Shown: positions 26,925 through 37,700 of the stretch, in pieces | Position numbering within the stretch: position 1 is the first letter of the stretch | Layout: each line of letters starts with the position of its first letter | Assembly: GCA_036500765.1 (NCBI GenBank) | Contig: DASYBM010000004.1 | Span: 1,488,001 to 1,552,000, forward strand | Length of the DNA: 64,000 bases | DNA from: Candidatus Sulfotelmatobacter sp. | GTDB taxonomy: Bacteria > Acidobacteriota > Terriglobia > Terriglobales > Acidobacteriaceae | Direction of reading: 5' to 3' | Notes under the pieces: model-generated | What the model was told of the DNA's origin: nothing | Database searches by the model: none | What the model saw: the letters and a program-made list of their open reading frames with translations, nothing else | Translations under genes and position numbers: made by a program

Positions 26925-28415
26925 CTAGAATTTCCTCGAATGCTCTTTCGCCCAACGCTCCACCACAACTTTCTTGTCGGTGTAGAACTCGATAGCGTCG
27001 CGCCCCTGCCCATGCAGATCGCCGAAGAAACTATTCTTCCATCCGCTGAATGGGAAGTAGGCCATGGGCGCGGCGACTCCAATGTTGATGCCGATATTTC
27101 CCGCCGGCGCCTCGTAACGAAAACGCCGCGCCGCCGATCCGCTCGACGTAAACAGCGATGCCTGATTCCCATAAGCGCTTCGTTCGAGAAATGCCAGAGC
27201 TTCGTCCATGTTATCGGCGTGGACCAGGCTCAACACCGGACCAAAGATTTCCGTGTCCGCGAGATCGCTCGTCGCCGGGACGTCATCGAGAATCGTCGGC
27301 TTCACAAAATTTCCGGATTCGTATTTCGGAATTTTCGAGCCGCGCCCGTCGATCAGAACCTTCGCGCCCTGTTTTTCCCCGACACCGATCAGCGACTCCA
27401 CGCGCTCTTTGCTCTGCGGCGTAATTACCGGACCCATCTGCACGCCCTCTTCAAGACCATTGCCCACGCGCAGTTTCGAAGCAGCATCCGCAATCGAGTC
27501 GCGAAAAGTCTTCTGCGCTTCGCCAATCGTGACCGCTACCGACACCGCGAGACAACGCTGCCCGGCGCAGCCGAAAGCGCTGTCGCTGATGATCTGCGTC
27601 GCCATCGGCATGTCGGCATCCGGAAGCACGACCACGTGATTCTTCGCGCCGCCTTGGCATTGACAGCGTTTCCCTTGCTCGCCCGATCGCGCATAAATGT
27701 AGCGCGCTACCGGGGTTGATCCGACGAAACTGATCGCTCGTACCTTGGGATGATCAATCAGTGCATCCACGACCGCTTTGCCGCCATTCACCAGGCTGAC
27801 CACGCCCTTCGGCAGGCCAGTCTTCGCCAGCAACTCGTACACATAACGCATCGTGAGCGGGACGCGCTCGCTCGGCTTGAGAATGAATGTATTCCCTGTG
27901 GCGATGGCGTAAGGCAAGTACCAGAACGCGATCATGCCTGGAAAATTGAATGGCACAATCGCAGCGGTCACGCCGATCGGTTGCCGGATCATCATCTCGT
28001 CGATGCCGCGAGCCACATCTTCCAGGTTGTAGCCCTGCATCATCATCGGAATGCCGCAGGCCACTTCGACATTCTCGATGGCGCGCCGCATCTCAGCTTT
28101 CGCCTCAGTGAAAGTCTTGCCATTCTCCGTCGTGATAATGCGCGCGATGTCGTCGATGTGCTCTTCCAGCAGCATCTTCAGCTTGAACAGCGGTTGAATG
28201 CGGTCTTCCGGTGGCGTGCGCCGCCATTCGGGAAACGCTGCCGCCGCGGCTTCGACCGCAATGTTCACCTCTGCCGCCTCCGCCATGGGGACGGTGGCCA
28301 GTATCTCGCCCGTTGCCGGATTCACGACGTCGCGCCATTCCGATGCGCGCGACTCGGTCCATTGGCCGTTGATGTAGTTGGTGAGCCTGGTGGTGGGGGG
28401 TGCGGCTACGCTCAT
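26925..28415 (-). CDS. mmsA: CoA-acylating methylmalonate/malonate-semialdehyde dehydrogenase
   Basis: 496-residue aldehyde dehydrogenase of the MmsA group, which turns methylmalonate semialdehyde or malonate semialdehyde plus CoA into propionyl-CoA or acetyl-CoA. Marks of this subgroup are [12 protein letters not shown] at the start, [16 protein letters not shown], the catalytic Cys in [13 protein letters not shown] and the MmsA-specific end ([31 protein letters not shown]). It lies between two aminotransferase genes on the same strand (gaps 234 and 109 bp). In this setting the likely substrate is malonate semialdehyde from beta-alanine; valine breakdown is the other known role. Confidence 0.92.
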   Translation of the reverse strand: MSVAAPPTTRLTNYINGQWTESRASEWRDVVNPATGEILATVPMAEAAEVNIAVEAAAAAFPEWRRTPPEDRIQPLFKLKMLLEEHIDDIARIITTENGKTFTEAKAEMRRAIENVEVACGIPMMMQGYNLEDVARGIDEMMIRQPIGVTAAIVPFNFPGMIAFWYLPYAIATGNTFILKPSERVPLTMRYVYELLAKTGLPKGVVSLVNGGKAVVDALIDHPKVRAISFVGSTPVARYIYARSGEQGKRCQCQGGAKNHVVVLPDADMPMATQIISDSAFGCAGQRCLAVSVAVTIGEAQKTFRDSIADAASKLRVGNGLEEGVQMGPVITPQSKERVESLIGVGEKQGAKVLIDGRGSKIPKYESGNFVKPTILDDVPATSDLADTEIFGPVLSLVHADNMDEALAFLERSAYGNQASLFTSSGSAARRFRYEAPAGNIGINIGVAAPMAYFPFSGWKNSFFGDLHGQGRDAIEFYTDKKVVVERWAKEHSRKF

Positions 28416-28508
28416 GGGATACCTCTGCTATCGCGAAGAATGAGTTGCCGAGTGCCGTGGAACCGCGCCGGCAATTTTGGTGGTGGTTTGGCCTTCTTAT
28501 CTAGCGTT

Positions 28509-28558
28509 GTCATCCTGAGCGTAGCCGTTTTTCAGGCGTAGCGAAGGATCTCCCGCTT
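28509..28558 (-). repeat. dispersed 50 bp REP-like repeat, copy 2
   Basis: Reverse-complement copy of the element at 4573-4622 (44 of 50 identical, no gap). It lies in the 234 bp gap between the mmsA-like gene and gabT. It has ATCC...GGAT ends and an internal repeated GCGTAGC, so partial folding is possible. Confidence 0.7.
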
Positions 28559-28649
28559 AACCAAGTCGGCGCGTCAGCCAAACTTCGTCACCGGCACTCT
28601 TTTCAGTATATAGCGGCAAACTCCGCCGCCCAAGAGACTGAGAACTGTT

Positions 28650-30011
28650 TTACACCAACTGTGCAGCCGCGCCTTTGCGGTCGAGCACGCTCGCGATGGC
28701 GGCTTCGAGCACGGCGAGCCCTTCGTCCATTTGTTCGTCGGTTACCACCAGCGGCACCAGCACCCGAATCACGTTGGAGTACGAGCCGGCGGTGATTGTG
28801 ATCAGACCATGCTCGTAGCAGTACTGCGCGATCTTTTTTGTCTCCTCGGCTGCTGGCGCTTTAGTCTTTTCCGATTGCACGAGTTCGATCGCCTGCATTG
28901 CGCCCAGGCCGCGCACGTCGCCAATCATCGGCCACTGGCTCTGCCATTCGCGGGCGCGCCTCTGGAAGCGATCGCCGAGGTCGTTCGCGCGCTCCAGTAA
29001 ATCCTCCCGCTCGAACAAATCGAGCACCGCCAGCGCGGCCGCGCACGAGAGCGGATTGCCGGCGAACGTGCCGCCCAGCCCCCCGGGGCCGGGAGCATCC
29101 ATGATTTCCGCGCGTCCGGTGACCGCGGCCAACGGCAATCCCCCGCCCAGAGATTTCGCGGTCACGAGAAGATCCGGTTCGATGCCGTAACGCTCGCTGG
29201 CAAAAAGCGCGCCCGTGCGTCCGAAGCCTGACTGGACTTCGTCGGCAATAAAAAGAATGCCGTACTTGTGACAGAGTTCAATTAGTACCTGAAAATAGTC
29301 CGGCGGTGGCGCGATGAATCCGCCTTCTCCCAGCACCGGCTCGGCGATCACCGCCGCGACTTCCTCATTCGCAACTACGCGCTTGAATGTGTCTTCCAGA
29401 TGCCGCGCGCAGTAAAGATCGCACGACGGATACTTCAGGTTGTAAGAACAGCGGTAGCAATAGGCAAATGGCACACGGTAAACATCACTCGGAAACGGCG
29501 CGAAACCTGCCTTATAGGGATGAGTTTTGCTGGTCAGCGCCAGCGTCATCATGGTGCGCCCATGAAAGGCGTCTTCGAAGGCGATGATGCCGGGCCGCTT
29601 GGTGTAAGCCCGCGCAATCTTCACCGCATTCTCGACCGCCTCGGCGCCGCTGTTCACGAAAATCGTTTTCTTCGGAAACTTTCCCGGCGTCACCTCGTTC
29701 ATGCGCTCCGCGAGCCGCACGTAGCTCTCGTAGGGCGTCACCTGCACGCAGGTATGCAGGAAGCGATCAAGTTGATCCTTGACGGCAGCGACGACTGCTG
29801 GCTGGCGATGTCCTACATTTAAACAGCCGATGCCGCCGGCAAAATCCAGATAGCGGTTGCCGTCGACGTCTTCGAGCCAGGCGCCCTCGGCCTTGGCCAC
29901 GTAGATCGGCGTACCGTGAGAAAGTCCGCGCGGTACAGCTTTTGCTCGCCGCTCGGAAAGAGCCTTGGACTTCGGCCCCGGAATGGAAGTACGGAGTTGA
30001 ATAGTGGACAT
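28650..30011 (-). CDS. gabT: 4-aminobutyrate (GABA) aminotransferase
   Basis: 453-residue class III aminotransferase close to GabT. It has GLSHGTPIYVAKAEGAWLED near the start, FVNSGAEAVENAVKIARAYT, FEDAFHGRTMMTLALTSK, the Asp of FIADEVQSGFGRTG and the PLP Lys in VTAKSLGGGLPLAAVTGR. A Cys-rich insert (FAYCYRCSYNLKYPSCDLYC) is typical of one GabT subgroup. It converts GABA to succinate semialdehyde with 2-oxoglutarate as acceptor. Upstream in the cluster is an aldehyde dehydrogenase that could make GABA from gamma-aminobutyraldehyde, so the pair fits putrescine breakdown. 5-aminovalerate is also used by this family. Confidence 0.88.
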   Translation of the reverse strand: MSTIQLRTSIPGPKSKALSERRAKAVPRGLSHGTPIYVAKAEGAWLEDVDGNRYLDFAGGIGCLNVGHRQPAVVAAVKDQLDRFLHTCVQVTPYESYVRLAERMNEVTPGKFPKKTIFVNSGAEAVENAVKIARAYTKRPGIIAFEDAFHGRTMMTLALTSKTHPYKAGFAPFPSDVYRVPFAYCYRCSYNLKYPSCDLYCARHLEDTFKRVVANEEVAAVIAEPVLGEGGFIAPPPDYFQVLIELCHKYGILFIADEVQSGFGRTGALFASERYGIEPDLLVTAKSLGGGLPLAAVTGRAEIMDAPGPGGLGGTFAGNPLSCAAALAVLDLFEREDLLERANDLGDRFQRRAREWQSQWPMIGDVRGLGAMQAIELVQSEKTKAPAAEETKKIAQYCYEHGLITITAGSYSNVIRVLVPLVVTDEQMDEGLAVLEAAIASVLDRKGAAAQLV

Positions 30012-30020
30012 CGGTTCTCG

Positions 30021-30048
30021 CCGTTAGTCGTTAGCCGTTAGTCGTTAA
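30021..30048. repeat. 14 bp tandem repeat, two units
   Basis: Two adjacent copies of CCGTTAGTCGTTAG, the second ending in A, in the 98 bp gap between gabT and the aldehyde dehydrogenase gene. Each unit is itself nearly a doubled heptamer (CGTTAGT/CGTTAG). Confidence 0.7.
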
Positions 30049-30109
30049 TCGCGCGTCATTAGGAAGACTTCCTTCGCTCGGTACTCGATACTCGCAAGTC
30101 GGTGCTTGT

Positions 30110-31591
30110 TCAGTACCAGCCAATCGGCGCTTCGTTCAAATTAATATGTACCTGTTTGGTCTCGAGATACTCTTCGATCCCGCCAGGGCCTAACTCGCGG
30201 CCGAACCCGGATTGTTTGTAGCCGCCCCACGGCGCTTCCACGTAGGTGGGCTGCATGTGGTTGACCCATACAATCCCCGTACGCAGCGCTTTCACGGCGC
30301 GCATGGCCTTGAAAATATCGCGCGTCCAGACCGCGGCAGCGAGGCCATAGGGAGAATCGTTGGCAATTTTCATCGCGTCCTTTTCGTCTTCGAACGAAAT
30401 CACGGTCGCGACCGGACCAAAGATTTCCTCGCGGGCGATGCGGGCACTGTTGGTTACATCGTAGAAAATCGTCGGCTGTATGTAGTAGCCTTTGGCAAAC
30501 TTTTCGGGGCGTCCGCCGCCCGAGGCAAGCTTGGCTTCTTTCTTGCCGATTTCGAGATAGGAATTCACGCGGTCGTATTGCTCTTTGCTGACCAGCGGCC
30601 CCATCTTGGTTTCGCGCTCCAGCGGCGGACCAAGCTTGATCTTCTTCGCCTTCTCGGTCATGGCTTCGACGAAATTCTTGTAAATGGATTTCTGCACAAG
30701 GATTCGGCTGCCCGCCGAGCAAACTTCTCCTTGATTGATAAAGACACCGAAAAGCGCGCCGTCGATCGCAGCTTCAAAATCGGCATCGGCAAAAAATATG
30801 TTCGGCGACTTGCCGCCAAGTTCCAGAGTTACGCGCTTCACAGTATCCGCAGCCTGCTTCACAATAATTTTTCCCACAGCCGCGCTGCCAGTGAATGCGA
30901 TCTTATTGACGTCGGGATGCTGAACCAGCGGCGCGCCGCAAGTCTCACCAAATCCCGTAACAATATTGACCACGCCCGGCGGCAGCCCGCAGTCCGCGAA
31001 GTGTTTTGCGAATTCCAGAGCAGTCAGTGGAGTCTGCTCCGCCGGCTTCAGTACGCACGTACAGCCAGCCGCCAATGCCGGCGCCAGCTTCCACGCCGCC
31101 ATTAGCATGGGATAATTCCACGGAATAATTTGTCCGCAGACGCCAACCGGCTCTTTGAGCGTCAGGCTCATGGCGTTGTCGGGCACGGGATTCACCGAGC
31201 CGACCACTTTAGTGGCGAGCCCACCGTAGTACTCGAAGCAGGTTGCGACATCGGCAAGATCGTATTCAGCTTCGACGATGGGCTTGCCCGTGTTTCGGCA
31301 CTCCAACTCGGCAAGCGCTGAAAGATTCTGACGCACTTTGTCGGCGAGCCGGAATAAAACGCGCCCTCGCTCCTGGGCCGTCGTCGAAGCCCACGGACCG
31401 TCTTCGAAAGCGGCCTTGGCTGCGGCGACCGCGCGGTTCACATCGTCAGCCCCAGCCTCCGGCACTTGCGCAATGATCTCTTCGGTCGACGGATCGTAAA
31501 CGGGGAAGGTCTTCGCGGACTTGCTCGACATCCATTCCCCGTTGATGAACATCTGATACGTTTTCACTTCGGTCTGAACTCCGCTGGGCAT
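30110..31591 (-). CDS. NAD-dependent aldehyde dehydrogenase, betaine/gamma-aminobutyraldehyde dehydrogenase-like
   Basis: About 493 residues. Classical ALDH fold with IIPWNYPMLMAAWKLAPALA, the catalytic Glu in LELGGKSPN, the catalytic Cys in NQGEVCSAGSR and the terminal PWGGYKQSGFGRELG. It resembles betaine-aldehyde and aminoaldehyde dehydrogenases. With GabT downstream and polyamine transport genes nearby, gamma-aminobutyraldehyde to GABA is the best guess. I use the ATG at 31591, which has GGAGG eight bases before it; the TTG at 31606 would place that ribosome site inside the gene. It starts 16 bases after the permease stop, so both are in one operon. Confidence 0.88.
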   Translation of the reverse strand: MPSGVQTEVKTYQMFINGEWMSSKSAKTFPVYDPSTEEIIAQVPEAGADDVNRAVAAAKAAFEDGPWASTTAQERGRVLFRLADKVRQNLSALAELECRNTGKPIVEAEYDLADVATCFEYYGGLATKVVGSVNPVPDNAMSLTLKEPVGVCGQIIPWNYPMLMAAWKLAPALAAGCTCVLKPAEQTPLTALEFAKHFADCGLPPGVVNIVTGFGETCGAPLVQHPDVNKIAFTGSAAVGKIIVKQAADTVKRVTLELGGKSPNIFFADADFEAAIDGALFGVFINQGEVCSAGSRILVQKSIYKNFVEAMTEKAKKIKLGPPLERETKMGPLVSKEQYDRVNSYLEIGKKEAKLASGGGRPEKFAKGYYIQPTIFYDVTNSARIAREEIFGPVATVISFEDEKDAMKIANDSPYGLAAAVWTRDIFKAMRAVKALRTGIVWVNHMQPTYVEAPWGGYKQSGFGRELGPGGIEEYLETKQVHINLNEAPIGWY

Positions 31592-31607
31592 AAGACTGGC
31601 CTCCAAT

Positions 31608-33116
31608 TTACTGGTGAGCTTCGCTCACCACCGCCGGGGCGGGCGCTATGATGATTTTCGATCCCCTGCGCCGGCCATAGACAAAAAAGAAAAACGCGGC
31701 CAAGCCGACAAAAAACAGAGTTCCCCCGACCATCCAAATCTCGTAGGGCCACAACGAAGTAATCTGCTGGGCGGGGAAAAATACCAAGGCAATGCCGAGA
31801 ATGGTGGTTAGCAATCCACTCGTACCGGCGAGAAACAATGTGATCCGGCTGTACTGGCCTTTCGGTCGCGATTCCGTAAACGCAAATCGCACCAGCGCAC
31901 CGAACATATACACGAACGGCACCAATTGCAGAACGACGGCGAGCGAAAGAAGCTTTTGAAATACTTCGCCCGCGCCTGCCGGACTCAAATATAAACCGCG
32001 AGACAAGCCGAACAATCCGGCGAGATGGTTCCAAATCCACCAGCCATAGAAATTTCCCAACACGAGAAGGGCCGACACGATTACCTGCACGATCAGCGCT
32101 GCATAGGGCGTGGCATAGCGCGGATGTACCCGGCCCAGCCAGGAGGGCATGTAGGAATCAAGTCCGGCGACGAACGGGATGCGCGCGCAGCCACCCATCC
32201 ACGCGGAGCCAATGCCGGCGATGGAGAGGCTGAGCATAAGAGCAAAGGGGACTGTGATCCATCCCAAGCCAATGTCGCCGGCCATATGGCTGACCGCTTG
32301 CACGATGCCCTGAAGCACGTTGACGTTTTTGCCGACGGCAATCAGCAGGGTCAGAGTCGCTCCCACATAGAGCGCTCCGGAGAGCAAGCCGCCCCAGGCG
32401 ACAGCTCCGGGTAGCGTGCGGCGCGGATCCTGAATCTCATCGCCCATAACTGAGGCGAGTTCGAGACCGACCAGACCGAAGCAGATGACGCCGAAAGAAT
32501 TCAGGACGAAGCGAGGATCGGCGGGAATCTTAAAGTCAGCAGCCGTAATCGTGGTGCCGAAGCGCGACCAGACGATTACGCCCAGACCAATCAGCACCGC
32601 GGCTGCGATGAACGTTCCGATGGCGCCAAAGTTGTTGATCCACTTGCCGACACCGAGGCCGAGAATGTTGAGCCAGGTCAGCACCCCGAGCAGCGATAGA
32701 GAGGCAACGCAGGCAAATATTCGATTGTCGGCCAATCCCAAGTGACCCGGGCCAAGCGCGTACACCGACACGCCGACAAAATAAAGCATGACCGTCGGCA
32801 CGTAGAGCATGTTGTTGGTCCAGTAGCACCAGCCGGAGAGGAATCCATGAAAATCGCCGAATACTTCCTTGGCCCACAGATACACGCCGCCTTCGCCGGG
32901 ATAGCGATGGGCGAGTTCAATGACCGCGATCCCCTGCGGCCAGAAGAAAAGAAGCAGCGAGATGATCCACAGCCAGATGGTGACGCCACCGTTAGCGGCG
33001 ATCGAAGGAACCACATTCAGATTGAATACCGCAACCACGAAGAGCAGCACGAGATCGCGCCGCCCGAGGGCGCGGATCAGGTTTGGAGCATCGGCGGATT
33101 GGGCGGTGGTGGACAA
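31608..33116 (-). CDS. APC-family amino acid/polyamine permease
   Basis: Integral membrane transporter of 502 residues with about 12 hydrophobic segments. The APC start is seen in ALGRRDLVLLFVVAVFNLN, with the discontinuous TM1 region IAANGG, and AHRYPGEGGVYLWAKEVFGDFHGFLSGW contains the EGG-type motif of amino acid/polyamine permeases. It would bring in an amino acid, GABA or a diamine by proton symport or exchange. It lies directly upstream of the aldehyde dehydrogenase and downstream of an aminotransferase gene on the same strand. Substrate assignment rests on neighbours only. Confidence 0.88.
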   Translation of the reverse strand: MSTTAQSADAPNLIRALGRRDLVLLFVVAVFNLNVVPSIAANGGVTIWLWIISLLLFFWPQGIAVIELAHRYPGEGGVYLWAKEVFGDFHGFLSGWCYWTNNMLYVPTVMLYFVGVSVYALGPGHLGLADNRIFACVASLSLLGVLTWLNILGLGVGKWINNFGAIGTFIAAAVLIGLGVIVWSRFGTTITAADFKIPADPRFVLNSFGVICFGLVGLELASVMGDEIQDPRRTLPGAVAWGGLLSGALYVGATLTLLIAVGKNVNVLQGIVQAVSHMAGDIGLGWITVPFALMLSLSIAGIGSAWMGGCARIPFVAGLDSYMPSWLGRVHPRYATPYAALIVQVIVSALLVLGNFYGWWIWNHLAGLFGLSRGLYLSPAGAGEVFQKLLSLAVVLQLVPFVYMFGALVRFAFTESRPKGQYSRITLFLAGTSGLLTTILGIALVFFPAQQITSLWPYEIWMVGGTLFFVGLAAFFFFVYGRRRGSKIIIAPAPAVVSEAHQ

Positions 33117-33137
33117 GTTGTCAATTGTCGATTTTCA

Positions 33138-33158
33138 GTCGTCGGTCGTCGGTCGTCG
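33138..33158. repeat. three perfect tandem heptamers GTCGTCG
   Basis: Three head-to-tail copies of GTCGTCG in the 91 bp gap between the permease gene and the upstream aminotransferase gene, followed by partly complementary ACGACC/ACGACG sequence at about 33182-33200. Confidence 0.75.
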
Positions 33159-33207
33159 GCTTACACGGTTCTGCGATGGCGGACGACCGAAGACCAACGA
33201 CGGTTTC

Positions 33208-34584
33208 TTAATGCGCGACCGCGACCGGCGCAGCGCGCTCCTGCTGCGCCTTCGCCAGCGAACCCGCAATGTCATCGAACGCCGCCAGATGCTTGTCGAT
33301 GTCCGCCTCAGTGTGCTGCACCGAAATCGTCCATTGCTCGTCCCACCAGTAAGGCTGCGCCATGACGCCGCGATTGACCATGCCGAACCAATAGTGACGC
33401 CACAGGTCGATGTCGATCGCTTCCCAGTCGCGATAATTCACAATCTCCTTCGGATACAGCATAAGCGCGCCATTCGCTCCAGCTTGCGCGATGTAGGCCT
33501 GCAATCCTACTTTCGCGATCGTTGCGCGATAGCCATCCGCCAGTTTCTTGCCGAGTTTGTCGACCTTGGCGTAGTTCTCGCGAGTCAGCACTTCGCGAAA
33601 CGTTGCCAAGCCCGCGGCCATCGATACCGGGTTTGTGTTGTAGGTGCCGCCGTGAAAAACTTTGTGCTGCGAGATCAGGTCCATCACCGACTTGCTCGCG
33701 CCGAATGCGGCCAGGGGCAAGCCGCCGCCGATCGATTTCGCCAGACAGATCATGTCAGGACGAACGCCGAAATATTCGCTCGCGCCGCCCCAGCCCAGTT
33801 TCGCGCCGGTCTTCACTTCGTCGAAAATCAGCAGCGCGCTGTTTTTGTCGCAAATCTCGCGCAGGCCTTTCAGAAAGCCGGGCCGCGGAATGCACAGGCC
33901 GACATTCATCAGAATGGGCTCGAGAATGATCGCCGCAATCTCGCCCGGATTCTCCTTGAACCTCCGCTCGACAGTTGCCAGATCGTTAAAGGTTGCGATG
34001 AGCACGTTGGCGAGCGCCGACTTTGGAACGCCAAGACCACCGGAAACTTGCGTAGGATTGTGGATGTCGCCGTAGTCGGGAGCATGGGGCTTCACGCTGA
34101 CCAGCGCGCTGTCGTGCAGGCCATGATAGGCGCCTTCAAATTTCACAATCTTGTCGCGGCCCGTGGCTGCGCGGGCCAGCCGAATCGCGTGCATGGTGGC
34201 TTCGGTCCCACTATTGCCGAAGCGACACATTTCGACCGGAAACCGGTTGCAGATCTCTTCCGCCAGTTCCCACTCCATATCGTGCGGCATGCCGAACATG
34301 GTGCCGGTGGTCAGGCGCTTCTCCACCGCCTTCATCACCGCAGGATGGCAATGTCCAGCCATGAGCGCGCCAAAGGTCAGGTTGTGATCGATATATTCGT
34401 TGCCGTCAAGATCGCGGAACTTGCTGCCGCTGGCCTCTTTCACAAAAATCGGCCAGGGATCATATGCGCGATAGTTGCTGGCGACGCCCAGTGGAATTCG
34501 TTTGAGATTCTTTTTGTGGGCTTCGGCGGACTTGGGCGTTCGCCGCTCGAAGGTGGCGAGTTCTTTCTGTAGATCGGGATACAT
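33208..34584 (-). CDS. class III aminotransferase, glutamate-1-semialdehyde aminomutase-like
   Basis: 458-residue PLP enzyme. Its layout is that of glutamate-1-semialdehyde 2,1-aminomutase and related aminotransferases: RIPLGVASNYRAYDPWPIFV, FGNSGTEATMHAIRLARAAT, FEGAYHGLHDSALVS, Asp in LIFDEVKTGAKLGWGG and the PLP Lys in CLAKSIGGGLPLAAFG. HemL itself is unlikely given the catabolic setting and length. It starts the run of catabolic genes that continues through permease, aldehyde dehydrogenase, GabT, MmsA and a third aminotransferase. The exact amino donor is unknown; a diamine or omega-amino acid is the reasonable guess. Confidence 0.83.
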   Translation of the reverse strand: MYPDLQKELATFERRTPKSAEAHKKNLKRIPLGVASNYRAYDPWPIFVKEASGSKFRDLDGNEYIDHNLTFGALMAGHCHPAVMKAVEKRLTTGTMFGMPHDMEWELAEEICNRFPVEMCRFGNSGTEATMHAIRLARAATGRDKIVKFEGAYHGLHDSALVSVKPHAPDYGDIHNPTQVSGGLGVPKSALANVLIATFNDLATVERRFKENPGEIAAIILEPILMNVGLCIPRPGFLKGLREICDKNSALLIFDEVKTGAKLGWGGASEYFGVRPDMICLAKSIGGGLPLAAFGASKSVMDLISQHKVFHGGTYNTNPVSMAAGLATFREVLTRENYAKVDKLGKKLADGYRATIAKVGLQAYIAQAGANGALMLYPKEIVNYRDWEAIDIDLWRHYWFGMVNRGVMAQPYWWDEQWTISVQHTEADIDKHLAAFDDIAGSLAKAQQERAAPVAVAH

Positions 34585-34713
34585 CGAATTGCTCCGGGAT
34601 AGACTCAGGCCAGCCGCGTTCCGGCAGGAATATTCCGGAAGACGAGCGGGCCATTAGATTGCCCAGACGGTTAGAGCCGCCCGGGATGCGACTGTTCTAC
34701 TCTACTCTCTTTG

Positions 34714-37700
34714 CTAGAAGTAATACTTCAGCGCAAACTGCACGTCGCGGGCCTCACGCGCCGATTGTATTTGTCCGAACGTCGTGTCGCTGAAATTGCC
34801 GTCCGGATTCACGAATTGCGTTTTGTTAAACAAGTTGAAGATGTCGGCGCGGAACTGGAAATACTTCGTTTCGCTGACGGCGATGCGCTTGGAGAAAGTC
34901 ATATCCCACTGATTTTCGCCCGGGCCGCAGCAGATGGAGCGGGGAGTGGTTGAGAACGTCCCCAGCGTCGGTTCGCTAAATTGACCCGCGTTCAGATAAG
35001 CGTTGTTAGGAGCTGTCTTTGGATTCAGAATTTGGAGCGGCCCGGTCAATTGCGGCGCCCCCGTACCCAGGAAGAACAGGCTGCTGATCAGTTCGTAGTC
35101 GTCGGGATCGGAGAGACGGATGGGGAAACCGCTCTGCAACTGCACAATGCCCGACACAGCCCAGTCGTTTAGCGCCTTGCCGGCAAATCCATTGTACTTT
35201 CGAACCGGAAGCTCCCAGTAGAAGTTCACTACGAACCGCTGCTTCGAGTTAAACAGCGAGAGCGCGCGGCTCGCTTTGTAGTTAAAGGGATTCACCGTTT
35301 CTTCGAAACTGGAAGCCCAGTCGAGCGATTTGCTGAACGTATAGGACGCCTGCAGTTGGAGGCCGTGCGAGAACCGTTTCTCCAGCATCGTCTGGAGCGA
35401 GTTATAGGCCGAAGCTGCGATGGTGTCCTCGGCGAATATATTGGTGAAGATCGGCACGCCGTCCAGCGGGCAGCCTTGTCCTATATTCGCGCCGGTGGCA
35501 ACGCAGTTTGGCGAAGAGAAGGGCCGGAGCCCAACCAACTGTACCGGAGTCCCGCCGGTAGCCCCGGTGACGGTCGATCCGTTGGGGAGGTGGAAATTGA
35601 AACCTTGCGGAACCGTAAGGCTGTACGGGCTATCTTCCGCGAATGGTCCGCACGCTCCCGGTCCCTGGATGGTGATGATGTCCAGACAAGTCTGCGGGTT
35701 CGATGCATTGATGTCATGCGACGCCAGCAGGCGGTGCCCTTGCGAACCAACATAGTTGATCTGCCACAGCAGGCCATTGGCAATCTCGCGCTGAACGCTG
35801 AAGTTGTACTGCGCAGTGTATTGCGTCCGCATGTGCGGCTGAAAGTCCCCGTACAGCAGAATCGGACGAAAACTAGCCCAATCCTGAGGTTGGCCCGGCG
35901 TTGGACTCAGAATCCCCTTGAAGGGATTCGGGTTGACCAGGCCGTTTTGCTGGACGAAGGGCGTATTGAAGAACGTGCCCGGCAAGTACGTGCTGCCCCC
36001 AAACGGCGGTTCGGCGCCGAACTGCTCAAGAACGAGCTGTTCCATGGGGTTGTAGAAGAGTCCCCAGCCGGTGCGAATGCTGGTCTTACCGTTGCTGCCA
36101 AACAGCTTGCCTAGAAAGCCGTCGTTAAAGTTAGGACTGTAGGCCAAGCCGACGCGGGGAGCGAAAGCCTTGTAGTACGTCTGAGTCAGACCGTTGGGGA
36201 CGCCGGGATCACCCGGGAACACCAGGCCAGTAGGTTGTACGCCTGCCTCGGCGCAGGTGGAAACTCCGAAATTCGTCTGTTCGGCAGCCGTCAACGTGCA
36301 CGGATACACGGTTGAGTTCTGTCCTGGTCGGTACGTCTGTACATGGTGCAGCGCATCGGTCAGTGGCGTATCCAGCTCCCAGCGAAGTCCGTAATTCAAC
36401 GTCACATTCGGTTTGATCTTCCAACTATCCTGAGCAAACAGATACACGCCAGTGTTGCGCACGTCTTCTCGCTGCGCCGAACCTTGGGAGTAGCTGTCAG
36501 CCAGTCCCAGTAGATAGTTAGGATAGGAGTCGGTGCTGCCATTTGGTAGCGTGTACTGCACCGAATCCGTGGTGGTGCTGTTAAAGGTAAAGTTTCCGCT
36601 GACATTGTAGTAGAGCGTTTGATCAAAGCGGGAGCGGCGAACGTCCGCGCCAAACTTCATCGCATGTGTGCCTTTTACCCAAGTCAAACTGTCGGCCCAC
36701 TGAAACGTGTTGCCGACTTGAGGAAGCTCGCCCTCCCATCCATTTCCGATCGCGAAACCACCGGCTACGCCCACGAAAGGAACTCCCGTACGGTTGCTGG
36801 GCAGGCCCGTGGTAATTCCAGCCTGCGACGCAGGGTAACCAGAATTGGCGATGATCGTATTAATGGCGCTGGAATCCGACGTCCCCGTGAAACAGTAGTT
36901 TGCGACTGCCGAAGTGCAGGAGTCCGTCACCGGGTTGGTGGTTTGCGGATGCTGAAAGGTGAGCTGGCCTTCCCGCATATAGGTGAAGCGGGCCTCATTG
37001 ATCAGTGAATTGGAGATCGTCCACGTGTGGCTTGGATTGAACTGCTGATAGCGGGAGCCTACGTTGGCGCCAAAGCCGGGAATATTCGCGCCCGAGGCCT
37101 GGAAATTATAGAACGGCTGAAAATTGCTGTCGTTCGTGAAGTAGTAATAAAAGCTGAAATTCTGATGATCGTTGATGTGGTGATCCAAGCGCAAAGTGAA
37201 CTGATTCTGGGTGTCGGCGCTGACCGGCACCGCCTGGTAATAGCCGCCGTTGGCATTCGAGCGATTGGCCGCCGGAACGAAACGCAGCAGATCCGTCGCC
37301 ACTGGGTCCATACACGCGATCGGAATCTGGTTCTCTAGCCCGGTCGCGGTGGTGAACACTCCGGGATGCGATACATTGGAACTATCCATATATGTCGAGT
37401 AACCGACTCCCGCTTCCGGCACGCTCCCCCCTTGATTCTGAATGGCCTGGGTGCAGCCGGGTCGTCCGTTGAGAGCGTCCGCTACAGTCTGATCTGAGAT
37501 GACATTTCCGAACGGCATTCCGGCCGAGAAGTCGCCAGACCTCTCTGCGGGAGTGGGCACGATGACCGTTTGTCCCGAGATGCCCTGACGAACCCGTCGT
37601 CCTTCATACGAGACAAAGAAAAATGTGCGATCTTTCACAATCGGCCCACCGAATGTCCCGCCAAACTGATTTTGATTCTCCTGCGGCTTGACCGTATTGA

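Noticed and set aside
30021-33158. Simple tandem repeats as a CRISPR array
   Set aside because: Units are 7-14 bp, contiguous without spacers, and no cas genes are present.
32920-34572. 550-codon plus-strand frame across the permease start and an aminotransferase gene
   Set aside because: It covers two well-supported minus-strand genes with PLP and transporter motifs; its own translation has no domain.
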